Assembly: GCA_964443005.1 (NCBI GenBank) | Contig: CAYUBI010000044.1 | Span: 1 to 19,290 of the forward strand | Direction: 5' to 3' | DNA length: 19,290 nucleotides | Source of the DNA: CAYUBI01 sp964443005 | GTDB lineage: Bacteria; Margulisbacteria; Riflemargulisbacteria; GWF2-35-9; CAYUBI01 | In this document: one piece after another, positions 6,182 through 14,595 of the stretch | Layout of the letters: the number at the start of each line of letters is the position of its first letter | Numbering within the stretch: the first letter of the stretch is position 1 | Made by a program: the position numbers and the translations under genes | Notes under the pieces: generated by a model | Told to the model about the DNA's origin: nothing | Seen by the model: only the letters and a program-made list of their open reading frames with translations | Databases searched by the model: none

Positions 6182-7984
6182 ATGGATCAGGAAAAAATTC
6201 GTAATGTAGCCATTATTGCACACGTAGATCATGGGAAAACAACCTTGGTTGATCAGCTTTTTCGTCAGAGTGGTTTGTTTCGCTCGAATCAGGAAGTTTC
6301 TGAACGACTCATGGATTCTATGGATTTAGAAAAGGAACGTGGTATTACAATTATGGCAAAGAATGGTGCTTGCCAGTATCATGGTTATCATATAAATATT
6401 ATTGACACTCCCGGACATGCGGACTTTGGCGGCGAAGTTGAGCGTGTCTTGTATATGGCTGATGGAGCTTTGTTTTTGGTTGATGCAGCTGAAGGGCCAA
6501 TGCCGCAATCTTATTTTGTTCTTAAAAAAGCTATTGCAGAAAATCTTCCGGTAATTGTGGTCGTTAATAAAATCGATAAACCTGCTGCTCGATGTGAATG
6601 GGTTATAGATCAGGTTTTTGATTTATTGGTTAGTTTGCATGCACCCGATCATATTTTAGATTTTCCTATTATTTATGCGTCGTCTAAAGAAGGATTTGCT
6701 ACTTTGGATTATCGTCAGCCTTCAGATAATATTTTTCCTGTATTTGATGAAATTATTCGATATATTCCTGCGCCAAAAGGCGATTCATCTGGTTCGCTTC
6801 AGTTATTAATTAGCTCGCTAAGTTATTCGTCGTTTTTAGGGCGATTAGCCATTGGGAAAATAACTTCAGGAAATGCTAAAATGAATCAAGATGTTGTGGT
6901 AGCTCAGCCAGATGGAACGTTATCTGCTTATAAAATTACTAAATTATATACGTTTAATGCTAATCAACAAGTTGAAACGCCCAGTGCTTCAACTGGTGAA
7001 ATTATTGCTATTGCTGGAATCAAAGATATTCGGGTTGGTGAAACAATTACAGATCCGCTTAATCCGATTCCGTTAAAATCTCGGCCAGTTGATCCGCCCA
7101 CAATTTCCATGAAGTTCTTGCCGAATGATTCTCCTTTTGCTGGTACAGAAGGGGAGTTTGTTACTTCTCGGCATATTAAAGAACGGCTTTATCGTGAATT
7201 ACTTTCAGATGTAGCGTTGCATGTTGATGATTTACCAGATCGCGTTGGGTTCAAAGTTTCTGGGCGTGGTGAATTGCATTTATCCATTTTAATTGAAAAA
7301 ATGCGGCGAGAAGGTTATGAGTTTCAGGTTTCTAAAACTGATGTTATTTTTAAAGTGATTGACGGTCAACGATTAGAGCCATATGAAGAATTAACAGTTG
7401 ATGTGAGTGAAGATTATATGGGTCGTGTGATCGAAAGTTTGGGCGGTCGTAAGGGCCAATTGTTGGAAATTAATCAGGACAATGATTTAACACGGTTGCG
7501 GTATCGCATTCCTACTCGTGGATTACTGGGGTATCATTCTCAATTTATGACAGAAACTAAAGGCTTAGGCATGATGAATTATGTATTTGCGGAATATGGG
7601 CCTTATGCTGGAGATATTACGTATCGTAAAAATGGTGTATTGATTTGTAAAGAAAATTGTACAACAGTTGCTTTTGCTTTGTTTAATCTGCAAGAACGTG
7701 GCATGTTGTTTATGGGCCCTGGTATTACTGTTTACGAAGGCCAAATTATTGGAGAAAGCTCTAGAGACGATGATATGGTTGTCAATCCTGCAAAAGGGAA
7801 AAAACTGACGAATATGCGTGCATCTGGGTCTGATGAGGCTGTTACGTTAACTCCTCACCGACAACTAAGTTTAGAACAGTATATTTCTTATATTAATGAA
7901 GATGAGCTTGTTGAAGTTACGCCAAAGTCCATACGCATTCGAAAAATTTATTTGTCAGAGCTAGATCGACGTCGTGCACGTTAA
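6182..7984 (+). CDS. typA: Ribosome-associated GTPase TypA/BipA
   Basis: A translational GTPase of 600 residues, the normal family length. It binds the ribosome at the EF-G site and acts in ribosome assembly and in stress or low-temperature adaptation. The G domain shows HVDHGKTT (14-21), the switch I Thr in ERGIT (52-56), DTPGH (75-79) and NKID (129-132). Later family landmarks are FVTSRHIKERL, SGRGELHLSILIEKMRREG, RIPTRGLLGY and, near the C-terminus, KGKKLTNMRASGSDEAV and DELVEVTPKSIRIRK. The last two distinguish TypA from EF-G and LepA. The ATG at 6182 has GAGGA (6171-6175) 6 bases upstream and a probable promoter at 6050-6076. The glycosyltransferase gene follows 35 bases downstream. A small CCGAA/TTCGG hairpin sits in that gap without a T-run, so read-through is likely. 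Confidence 0.97.
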   Translation: MDQEKIRNVAIIAHVDHGKTTLVDQLFRQSGLFRSNQEVSERLMDSMDLEKERGITIMAKNGACQYHGYHINIIDTPGHADFGGEVERVLYMADGALFLVDAAEGPMPQSYFVLKKAIAENLPVIVVVNKIDKPAARCEWVIDQVFDLLVSLHAPDHILDFPIIYASSKEGFATLDYRQPSDNIFPVFDEIIRYIPAPKGDSSGSLQLLISSLSYSSFLGRLAIGKITSGNAKMNQDVVVAQPDGTLSAYKITKLYTFNANQQVETPSASTGEIIAIAGIKDIRVGETITDPLNPIPLKSRPVDPPTISMKFLPNDSPFAGTEGEFVTSRHIKERLYRELLSDVALHVDDLPDRVGFKVSGRGELHLSILIEKMRREGYEFQVSKTDVIFKVIDGQRLEPYEELTVDVSEDYMGRVIESLGGRKGQLLEINQDNDLTRLRYRIPTRGLLGYHSQFMTETKGLGMMNYVFAEYGPYAGDITYRKNGVLICKENCTTVAFALFNLQERGMLFMGPGITVYEGQIIGESSRDDDMVVNPAKGKKLTNMRASGSDEAVTLTPHRQLSLEQYISYINEDELVEVTPKSIRIRKIYLSELDRRRAR

Positions 7985-8019
7985 CTTATATAGCCCGAAT
8001 TTTTGTTTCGGTGTAGAAT

Positions 8020-9186
8020 ATGCTTATGTCGACTTATCGTTTAGGTTATTTTACTGATACATATTATCCGCAGCTAAATGGGCTGGTGACATCTGTAGAG
8101 TCGTTTAAGGAGTCTTTGGGAAATCGTGGGCATAAAGTATATATTTTTGCTCCCAAAGACAAGTTATTAGATCGTGAAGAAACAGATGTTTTTCGATTTC
8201 GGTCAGTAGCTTATCCGTTTTATAAAGAATTTAAAGTAAGCTGGCCCTATAGTCGTCAATTAAAGAAATTAGATGAGTTGAATATTAATTTTTTTCATTT
8301 GCAAACTCCTTTTATGTTAGGTGGGCTTGGATTATTTTTAGCCAAAACTAAAAAAGCGCCTGTGATACTGACATATCATTCGTTGTGGACGGAATATGTT
8401 CATTATTTTCCGATACCTCAGCAATCTGCGAAGAATTTTGCAGTTTGGATGAGTCAAAAATTTTGTAATCAATTGGATTTAGTCATTGTTCCCAGTAAAA
8501 CAATGCAAAAAGAAGTTGAAAGTTATCAACTAAATACAGAAATAATTACGATCCCGACGGGTTTTTCCCTGAATCATTTGCCAGAGACGCCCGTAATGTC
8601 TGTTAGAGATAAATTTGAAATTCCAGTAGGGCATCGATTATTAATGTTTGTGGGAAGAATAGGACATGAAAAAAATATTGATTTGTTGATTGATGCATTT
8701 AAGCTGGTATATGATTATGACAAACATGTTCATTTGATTATTGTTGGCCAAGGTCCAGAGTTGGAAAATGCGATTAAACGAGTGAATCATTATGGGTTGT
8801 ATCAACATGTGGTGTTTACAGGACGCTTGCAACGACATGAAGTTTTGAGTATGCTGAAACAAGCGGATATATTTGTATTTCCCAGTGTGTCTGAAACGCA
8901 GGGATTGGTTGTGCTTGAGGCATTAGCTAGCGGACTCCCTACTGTAGCAGTTAATCGCATGGGTAGTATCGATTATTTGGAGGATGGCAAAGGCGGCGTG
9001 CTAACTGAACCAACGAAAGAAGATTTTTCACGAGGTATTATTGAGTTAATGAATCATCCAGCTATTGAACAAGTCAAACGGGATGCGCTTGAAAAAGCAC
9101 AACAGTTTACAATTGAAAAAGTAACAGACATGTTGGAGGCGGCTTATGACAGAGTTTATACAACCTTTCATCAACAAAACAGCTAG
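8020..9186 (+). CDS. GT4-family glycosyltransferase (glycolipid-type)
   Basis: A GT-B fold retaining glycosyltransferase of 388 residues. The N-terminal domain opens with LGYFTDTYYPQLNGLVTSV (8-26), which resembles the 1,2-diacylglycerol 3-glucosyltransferase/alpha-mannosyltransferase branch of family GT4. The C-terminal nucleotide-sugar domain has VGRIGHEKN (211-219) with Lys218 and the E-x7-E motif Glu292-Glu300 in SETQGLVVLE. The likely job is to transfer a hexose from a nucleotide sugar to a lipid or lipid-linked acceptor at the inner membrane face; the exact substrate cannot be read from sequence. ATG 8020 and ATG 8026 are both possible starts and the Shine-Dalgarno signal is weak. The next gene, for a membrane protein, starts inside its 3' end with a 41-base overlap. 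Confidence 0.88.
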   Translation: MLMSTYRLGYFTDTYYPQLNGLVTSVESFKESLGNRGHKVYIFAPKDKLLDREETDVFRFRSVAYPFYKEFKVSWPYSRQLKKLDELNINFFHLQTPFMLGGLGLFLAKTKKAPVILTYHSLWTEYVHYFPIPQQSAKNFAVWMSQKFCNQLDLVIVPSKTMQKEVESYQLNTEIITIPTGFSLNHLPETPVMSVRDKFEIPVGHRLLMFVGRIGHEKNIDLLIDAFKLVYDYDKHVHLIIVGQGPELENAIKRVNHYGLYQHVVFTGRLQRHEVLSMLKQADIFVFPSVSETQGLVVLEALASGLPTVAVNRMGSIDYLEDGKGGVLTEPTKEDFSRGIIELMNHPAIEQVKRDALEKAQQFTIEKVTDMLEAAYDRVYTTFHQQNS

Positions 9187-9703
9187 TTTTTTCCAGCGAA
9201 TCAATCCCTTCATATGTGGCGTGGGTTGTGTATGGTTTTGTTTTAACATGTCATTTACCTTTACTGGATTGGTTTTTGTATTGCTAGTAGCCTCCATTTG
9301 GGTTCATTGGGCTATTGGAATCGTTCTTCATTTTTCTGTACCTAAAAAACAGGATACATGGATTAATTCGCTGCTTTATGTTTTAGTTTCGATTCTTGTG
9401 CTAGCTAGCACGTTATTCTTTTATAATCCGATTTATTACTATTTACTCATGAGTGCTGCTTTTGCAGGTGTGTTGCCTTTAATTCTTCAGATGCAGATAA
9501 ACACGACACGGGTTCGAATTTATTATCAGCATAAATTAATCATTGATTTAGTTGCTGCTGTTTCCTTTGGGTTAAATGCAGTTTTGCTGATTTTTCATGT
9601 GTTTCCTGAATGGATGATTCATTTAACAACTTTAATTGGGCATTGTGTGATTATTATTGATATTATTGTTTATCGAGTATATCAATTTCGGGAGCGTGTA
9701 TGA
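9146..9703 (+). CDS. Polytopic membrane protein of unknown family (185 aa)
   Basis: I do not recognise a family. The protein has five or six hydrophobic segments, roughly at residues 22-38, 40-62, 73-91, 96-114, 130-150 and 158-176, with a short N-terminal tail and a basic C-terminus (YRVYQFRERV). It should be an inner-membrane protein. The start is well supported: GGAGG (9135-9139) lies 6 bases before ATG 9146, inside the 3' end of the glycosyltransferase gene. The resulting 41-base overlap points to coupled translation. The next gene starts on its stop codon (ATGA). Its position beside a glycolipid-type glycosyltransferase makes a role in envelope lipid or glycan handling plausible, but this is only context. 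Confidence 0.8.
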   Translation: MTEFIQPFINKTASFFQRINPFICGVGCVWFCFNMSFTFTGLVFVLLVASIWVHWAIGIVLHFSVPKKQDTWINSLLYVLVSILVLASTLFFYNPIYYYLLMSAAFAGVLPLILQMQINTTRVRIYYQHKLIIDLVAAVSFGLNAVLLIFHVFPEWMIHLTTLIGHCVIIIDIIVYRVYQFRERV

Positions 9704-9951
9704 GTTGTCGGTTGACAGCAGTCGTACTTGTTTATGCCTTAACTACACTAGCTGCAGCTGTTTGTATTCCTTCAGCTAATGAGGATTGTGGGTGTGAAGG
9801 GCCTTCCTTTGCTTTTTTACGACCTCCTGGAACTTTGCAAGCATGGATGACGCCAACTTCATCAGAGCAGTGTACTCAACTAAGTAGAGAGCAACAGGTC
9901 ACTTTTAATCGAATTATTTTGCAAAAGAAAAAAATAGTTAAACATAAATGA
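9700..9951 (+). CDS. Small secreted protein (83 aa), unknown function
   Basis: The N-terminus has a signal peptide pattern: a short basic start (MSCR), a hydrophobic core (residues 5-19) and a probable signal peptidase I site at LAAA-VC (about 20/21). Val before Cys22 argues against a lipoprotein signal. The mature part of about 63 residues has four Cys (22, 30, 32, 58), enough for disulfides in the periplasm, and ends in a very basic tail (KKKIVKHK). Its start overlaps the stop of the membrane-protein gene (ATGA at 9700-9703), and its own stop overlaps the tsaD start in the same way. This tight packing supports a real, translationally coupled gene. No homologous family comes to mind. Confidence 0.65.
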   Translation: MSCRLTAVVLVYALTTLAAAVCIPSANEDCGCEGPSFAFLRPPGTLQAWMTPTSSEQCTQLSREQQVTFNRIILQKKKIVKHK

Positions 9952-10961
9952 AGATTCTAGGAATTGAAACGTCATGTGATGAAACATCAGCAGCAGTTAT
10001 TAGTGATGATCGGCATGTGTTGTCGAATGTGATTTCTTCACAAATTAAAACGCATCAGCATTATGGAGGTATTGTGCCTGAAATAGCTTCGCGAATGCAT
10101 GCTGAAGCTATGATGATTGTGCTTGAGTCTGCATTATCTCAAGCGCAATGTACATTAGCAGATATCGATCTTTTGTCTGTAACACGCGGGCCTGGGCTGA
10201 TTGGCGCTTTAATGGTAGGCGTAGCTACTGTTAAGGCTTTGAGTTTTGCGCGACATATTCCGTTTGTGGGCGTGCATCATATTGAAGGTCATATTTATGC
10301 CAATGAGCTAGATCAAACAGAGACAATTGTTTATCCTGCTTTAGCGTTGGTTATTTCAGGTGGGCATACCCAATTGGTTGTGTTGCGTGCTTATGGTGAT
10401 TATCAGTTGCTAGGTACAACGTTAGATGATGCTGTAGGCGAGGCTTTTGATAAAACTGCGCGTCATTTGGGACTTGGGTATCCAGGTGGGCCTGCAATTG
10501 ATTTAATGGCTAAAAAGGGAGATCCCAAACGTTATGTGTTTCCCAAAACTGTTGTACCTGGTGTATATAATTTTAGTTTTTCAGGGTTAAAAACCGCAGC
10601 AATTCAGTTAGCTGCAAGCTTAGATTTAAATGGCGTAAATAGTGATGATCCTCGATTATGGGATTTTGTGGCTTCGTTTCAATATCGAATTGTAGACACG
10701 CTGCTTGCAAAAACGATCATGGCTGCAAAAGATTTTTCAGTAAAAACAATTCTATTAGCAGGTGGGGTTGCTGCTAATTCTGCGATTCGCGCTGCAGTTT
10801 TGACTTTGCAAGAGCAGTATCATGTAGTCGTGCCACCTATGAAATTTTGTACAGATAATGGTGCTATGGTCGCTTTAGCTGGCTTGTATGCTTTTTTGCA
10901 TCGGGGTGCAGACCATTATACGCTGGCACCGCGAGCCAATGTTTTGTTAACAGATCAATAA
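9948..10961 (+). CDS. tsaD: tRNA N6-adenosine threonylcarbamoyltransferase TsaD
   Basis: The catalytic subunit that transfers the threonylcarbamoyl group to A37 of ANN-decoding tRNAs (t6A modification), working with TsaB, TsaE and TsaC in the cytoplasm. At 337 residues it has the family length. The ASKHA-fold motifs are all present: GIETSCDETSAAV (5-17), the metal-binding His111 and His115 in HHIEGH, ISGGHTQL, DDAVGEAFDK, SFSGLKTA, LAGGVAANS and Asp303 in CTDNGAM. The start ATG overlaps the stop of the small secreted-protein gene (ATGA) and has no good Shine-Dalgarno site, so it probably depends on translational coupling. The stop lies 2 bases from that of the convergent STAS gene, leaving no room for a separate terminator. 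None of its partner genes is in the window. Confidence 0.97.
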   Translation: MKILGIETSCDETSAAVISDDRHVLSNVISSQIKTHQHYGGIVPEIASRMHAEAMMIVLESALSQAQCTLADIDLLSVTRGPGLIGALMVGVATVKALSFARHIPFVGVHHIEGHIYANELDQTETIVYPALALVISGGHTQLVVLRAYGDYQLLGTTLDDAVGEAFDKTARHLGLGYPGGPAIDLMAKKGDPKRYVFPKTVVPGVYNFSFSGLKTAAIQLAASLDLNGVNSDDPRLWDFVASFQYRIVDTLLAKTIMAAKDFSVKTILLAGGVAANSAIRAAVLTLQEQYHVVVPPMKFCTDNGAMVALAGLYAFLHRGADHYTLAPRANVLLTDQ

Positions 10962-10963
10962 TT

Positions 10964-11329
10964 TTAGAAACTGTCTCCAGCTGCTTTTTCGTCGTCGAAA
11001 ATTCGAATTTTTTTCGAAATTTGTGTAATATCTAAAACACGTTTTACATCTGCACTGGGGCGCAGAAGCACAATGTTGCCGCCATTTTCAGTTACTTGTT
11101 TATAGCAATCAAAAATAGCACCTAATCCAGAAGAGTCAATATAAGAAATATTAGTCAGATCTAGGACAATGTTTTTTTTGCCAGCAGCAATGTCTTTTTC
11201 AATTACTTCGGTGAGGATGTAGTTGTTATCAATATCAAGTTCAATTTCTCCTTTAACATTACTTCCTTCCAGCGTGGCGCCAAATCGGATTACAAGGGCT
11301 TTTCCTACAGTATCTTTTGCTACTTCCAC
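10964..11329 (-). CDS. STAS-domain anti-sigma-factor antagonist
   Basis: A single STAS domain of 121 residues. Its core, VLDLTNISYIDSSGLGAIF (55-73), contains the D-S-S-G phosphorylation signature, with Ser66/Ser67 as the expected phospho-acceptor. In the SpoIIAA/RsbV family such a protein, once dephosphorylated, binds an anti-sigma kinase and frees its partner. The gene starts with GTG at 11329 behind AGGAGA, which overlaps the stop codon of the phosphatase gene 10 bases upstream. The phosphatase that would dephosphorylate it is therefore made from the same transcript. Compared with SpoIIAA it has a slightly longer N-terminal half (residues 1-50). The matching kinase is not in the window. 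Confidence 0.92.
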   Translation of the reverse strand: MEVAKDTVGKALVIRFGATLEGSNVKGEIELDIDNNYILTEVIEKDIAAGKKNIVLDLTNISYIDSSGLGAIFDCYKQVTENGGNIVLLRPSADVKRVLDITQISKKIRIFDDEKAAGDSF

Positions 11330-11339
11330 GATGGTTCTC

Positions 11340-13124
11340 CTATTTTACTTTGATGATTACAAGTGTTAAATCATCTGATTGTTTCGTATCCTGTGAATAT
11401 ACTAGAATTTTTTCATAAATTTTGTCAACTAGTTTTTGCGCTGAAAGCTCTTTATTTTGCAAAAGAAGCCTTTTTAGTCGATCTTCGCTAAAAAATTCAT
11501 TACGACTATTTCGAGATTCAACGATTCCGTCTGTAAATAAAATCAACATATCGCCTGAATGAAGTTCAATCTGACATTCATCGTAATTGGCTTGAACAAA
11601 TCCGCCAAGAGGGAACCCCCCCACATCCATTGGAAAAAATTCATCTTTAGCTGCATTGTAATATAATGGAATTTCATGACCTGCATTTGAATACGTTACT
11701 GTTTTAGTAGCTTCGTTTAAAATAGCATAAACAGAGGGAATAAAATTTTTGACAAGATGATGGTTGATTAAGGTTGTATTGATATTTTGAAATACATCTT
11801 TGGGCGCAAGTGCTTTTTCTGTTGCTGACAAAAGAATACCTTTGAATAGCGACATTACTAAAGCTGCTGGAATGCCTTTGCCAACAATGTCTGTTACAGT
11901 GACACCTAGAAAATTGTTTCCGTTCACTTGTAAGGGAAAAAAATCATAATAATCTCCGCCAATCATGCGTGCTGGCTTGCTATAGGCTCCAATATCAAAG
12001 GTTTCTCCAGAAGGGATTGTTGAGGGGAATAGGCCTTCTTGAATTTGATGTGCAACTTTAAGTTCTTGTTGAACTATTTTTTCTCGAACATGTTCTTCAT
12101 TTAGTTTGATGTTTTCAATAGCTTGTGCTGAAAGGGACGCAATTGTTTCTAATGTTTGTAAATCGTGTGCATCAAAGGGCGCATGATAGCTGTCTCTGCG
12201 AATGATGCATAAATAGCCAATCGTTTTATTGTTGGTAATATTCATGGGAATAAATAGAATTTCTGGAATTACAGTATCAATGGTTGATGCATCATTGATC
12301 AAAGGAACTTGAAAATTTGTAAATTTAGTTGCAGTTTTATGTCGGGTAATATGTGCAATCATGGTTTCTCCAGAAGGAACGATAATATGATCTAGAATTT
12401 CTGGAAATTCTTTTTCAAAGGAACTAAAATGTCCAGATGTTCCTTGGCGTGGCAGATTCCAGCTCACTTGAATTTCTAGCTTTTCTTTTGCAAATAGCAG
12501 TACAGTTCCCATTTGTGCTTTAGCAATTTTTAATACCAAATCTCCAAGAATGGAAAACATGTCATTAAGTTCTAATCCGGAATTAATGAGTTCGCGTGCT
12601 TCGTTAATAACTTTAAGCTTTTGATTGAGTGTTTCAACATTGCCTGCTTGAAGAATGAATAATTTATGGTAGAACAATAGTGAAGCAAGATCAATGATTC
12701 TATTTTCAAGTTCAGAATACTCTTCTTTTTCATCAGTTAGCAGAATTAACGCTCCATGCAGTTTGTTAACAATATAAAAAGGTTTAACTCGAAAAGCTTG
12801 AATAGACGTAAACGGTGTAATTGTTAAATGATGAGTCCATAAGGCAACGTCTTTCATAACAATTGAATCAGGTAATAAATTTGATAGAATTAAGGAGAAA
12901 ATAGGACGTTTAATTTTTTCAATAGCTTCATCTGTAATATGGCTGAGTGAGTAAAAGTTTTGAGAAATATTGTTTTCAAAGGTTAAATAACTAACCAATT
13001 TAAATGGAATTGTATCTACAAAAAACTTTAGAAAAGTTTCATATAATTCATCAACAGATACCAATTGATCAATTTTTTGTTGTAGTTGATGTAACTTATC
13101 AATATAGTTAATTTCTTGATTCAT
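11340..13124 (-). CDS. GAF-domain PP2C-type (SpoIIE/RsbU) serine phosphatase
   Basis: The C-terminal third (about 375-594) is a PPM/PP2C phosphatase of the SpoIIE type. Metal and active-site motifs are visible: GGDYYDFF (389-396, Asp391), TDIVGKG (411-417), SNAGHE (479-484), FTDGIVE (530-536) and DDLTLVI (584-590). The regulatory linker helix VAHQIQEGLFPSTIP (358-372) precedes it, as in RsbU/SpoIIE. The N-terminal part looks like two GAF-like sensor domains, about 20-155 (weak) and 185-340 (better). The protein has no membrane segments, so it should be a cytoplasmic phosphatase acting on a phosphorylated STAS protein. The downstream STAS gene, 10 bases away, is the natural substrate. The start ATG at 13124 has AGGAG 9 bases upstream. 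The signal sensed is unknown. Confidence 0.92.
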   Translation of the reverse strand: MNQEINYIDKLHQLQQKIDQLVSVDELYETFLKFFVDTIPFKLVSYLTFENNISQNFYSLSHITDEAIEKIKRPIFSLILSNLLPDSIVMKDVALWTHHLTITPFTSIQAFRVKPFYIVNKLHGALILLTDEKEEYSELENRIIDLASLLFYHKLFILQAGNVETLNQKLKVINEARELINSGLELNDMFSILGDLVLKIAKAQMGTVLLFAKEKLEIQVSWNLPRQGTSGHFSSFEKEFPEILDHIIVPSGETMIAHITRHKTATKFTNFQVPLINDASTIDTVIPEILFIPMNITNNKTIGYLCIIRRDSYHAPFDAHDLQTLETIASLSAQAIENIKLNEEHVREKIVQQELKVAHQIQEGLFPSTIPSGETFDIGAYSKPARMIGGDYYDFFPLQVNGNNFLGVTVTDIVGKGIPAALVMSLFKGILLSATEKALAPKDVFQNINTTLINHHLVKNFIPSVYAILNEATKTVTYSNAGHEIPLYYNAAKDEFFPMDVGGFPLGGFVQANYDECQIELHSGDMLILFTDGIVESRNSRNEFFSEDRLKRLLLQNKELSAQKLVDKIYEKILVYSQDTKQSDDLTLVIIKVK

Positions 13125-13186
13125 ACGTTTATGCTCCTGTTTTTAGTTTGTTGCTTTTTGTCGTTGTCTTTGTTAAGTGTTCCCTG

Positions 13187-13633
13187 TTATTTAAGTTCTA
13201 AACATGATTCATCAGTTGTTTCGTCATACATTTTTTTGATAATAAAATGTAGGTTGTAAAGATCTTCTTTAGCTAAATCAATTTGTCGTAAAAGCAGTGT
13301 TGAAAAAAAAGTTAAAAAATTCCCCTGATAAATTTCATGTACGCATTTTTTTAAATCTTTTAATGTTGTAATATTTGCTTCACTTAGCCACGTATAATTT
13401 TGATAAGCCTTTTTTAGCCAATTAGAAATAGAGGATTCTTGTTCAATTTCTTTTAGAATATAGGCAGCATAGTCTGTTTTGTTCAGATTGTCTTTAACAA
13501 AACGTAATCGGATTGTTTTTTTGTGTAATTCATTGATTTCGAGGAGTAAGTGATCAAACGCGCCGCGTTCTTCTGCAGTTTTCGCTTGTGTTACTGTTAG
13601 TAATGCTGAAATTCGATTATTTTCACTATTCAT
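13187..13633 (-). CDS. Unknown helical protein (148 aa) in the ClpB-like/phosphatase operon
   Basis: I do not recognise a family. The protein is predicted from composition to be almost all helix, soluble, and rich in Leu, Lys, Glu and Asn, with a possible amphipathic or coiled-coil stretch (about residues 25-70) and a hydrophobic patch around FLTFFSTLLLRQ (105-116). It has no signal peptide. ATG 13633 has a clean AAGGAG 7 bases upstream, located in the last codons of the preceding gene, which ends 2 bases before it. The phosphatase gene follows after 62 bases without a visible promoter. The operon position suggests a scaffold or adaptor of the same machine, but this is inference. Confidence 0.75.
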   Translation of the reverse strand: MNSENNRISALLTVTQAKTAEERGAFDHLLLEINELHKKTIRLRFVKDNLNKTDYAAYILKEIEQESSISNWLKKAYQNYTWLSEANITTLKDLKKCVHEIYQGNFLTFFSTLLLRQIDLAKEDLYNLHFIIKKMYDETTDESCLELK

Positions 13634-13635
13634 TC

Positions 13636-14595
13636 CTAGGCTCCTTTTTGATGCTTTTCTTTGATTTTTCGTATGATATTTTGGGGATCATAAATTTGAT
13701 TGACATTGCTTGGAAGTGTAGGCACTGTATCTGCAATTAAGTGGCCTGGAGGCTTCAACGGAAAGGGCATATCTATTGTTTGTGGCATTGATGTTGTTGG
13801 GGCTTGTGTTTGGGTTGCTGAAGTTGCTGCTGTTGGCTTCCATGCAAATGAACCGCCTTGTAGGTGAGTGTTGTTGGGTAAGGACGATTTTTTCTTGAAT
13901 TGGTTTAACATTAGCGAGATAGTCGTGGCATCTTCTTGTTTAAGTAAGGTGCTATAGACTTGTTGTTGCTGGAGAGTATCTAAAGCTTTGAGTTGGTTGA
14001 TACTTCGTGTGTATTTTGTTTCAAGATTAAATTCGTCCAAGTTAACGTGTGGAGGTGTTAGTTTTGCATTTATGGTTGTAAGTATTCCATTCATTTGGCT
14101 TTCAACACGTTTGATTATGTTGTCCAGGAAAGCGTTAATTTCTGTTTGTTGGGCTGGCAAATCTGCAAGCTCAATGATTTTGTTCATTAATTCATCACGC
14201 TGATTCATTTCTAAAAAGTAATGAAGTTTTTTGCATCCATGTTCAGTTCGATAAATAGAGCGTAGGTTGCTGCTTAACTCAAGATAAGCGCGATCAATGA
14301 GTTCAAATGGGAAATATTGAATCAACAATGTGCCTGTGTAAGAATTAGTTTGTAGCATGTCAATCAGAAAGCTAGTAAATTGATCTGTTTGAAAGGCTGT
14401 TAAGTCCAGTTCTCCACGACGCCAATATCGAAAAATAAATTGTAGGATACAGCCTGCGTTTAATAATGTAGATAAAGGTAATTGTAAAAATTGTGCTTCT
14501 AAAAACAGTTTTACAAAGTTTTTAGAATATGCAGCAAAAGATACAGTTGAATTAATAGTAGAAAATTGATTAATCATTTTGTGTACGTTGTTCAT
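13636..14595 (-). CDS. Unknown protein with helical N-terminus and Thr/Pro/Gln-rich tail (319 aa)
   Basis: I do not recognise a family. Residues 1-235 look helical and globular. Residues about 236-300 form a low-complexity linker rich in Thr, Pro, Gln and Ser (for example KPTAATSATQTQAPTTSMP, 253-271). The protein ends in a basic segment (IIRKIKEKHQKGA). There is no signal peptide or clear membrane helix, although FVKLFLEAQFLQLPLSTLL (28-46) is quite hydrophobic. Its ATG shares one base with the stop of the upstream gene (TAATG), so it is translationally coupled and has only a weak ribosome binding site. A flexible tail with a short basic end is typical of docking or recruitment segments; that reading is inference. 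Confidence 0.75.
   Translation of the reverse strand: MNNVHKMINQFSTINSTVSFAAYSKNFVKLFLEAQFLQLPLSTLLNAGCILQFIFRYWRRGELDLTAFQTDQFTSFLIDMLQTNSYTGTLLIQYFPFELIDRAYLELSSNLRSIYRTEHGCKKLHYFLEMNQRDELMNKIIELADLPAQQTEINAFLDNIIKRVESQMNGILTTINAKLTPPHVNLDEFNLETKYTRSINQLKALDTLQQQQVYSTLLKQEDATTISLMLNQFKKKSSLPNNTHLQGGSFAWKPTAATSATQTQAPTTSMPQTIDMPFPLKPPGHLIADTVPTLPSNVNQIYDPQNIIRKIKEKHQKGA

Noticed and set aside
7995..8011. CCGAA/TTCGG hairpin after typA as a terminator
   Set aside because: The stem is only 5 bp and no T-run follows, so it is not supported as an intrinsic terminator.
9046..9297. Minus-strand open frame across the glycosyltransferase/membrane-protein overlap
   Set aside because: It is antisense to two well-supported genes and has no ribosome binding site or family features.
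9508..9520. GGTTCGAATT resembling a tRNA T-loop
   Set aside because: It lies inside the membrane-protein gene and no acceptor stem, D-arm or anticodon arm can be built around it.
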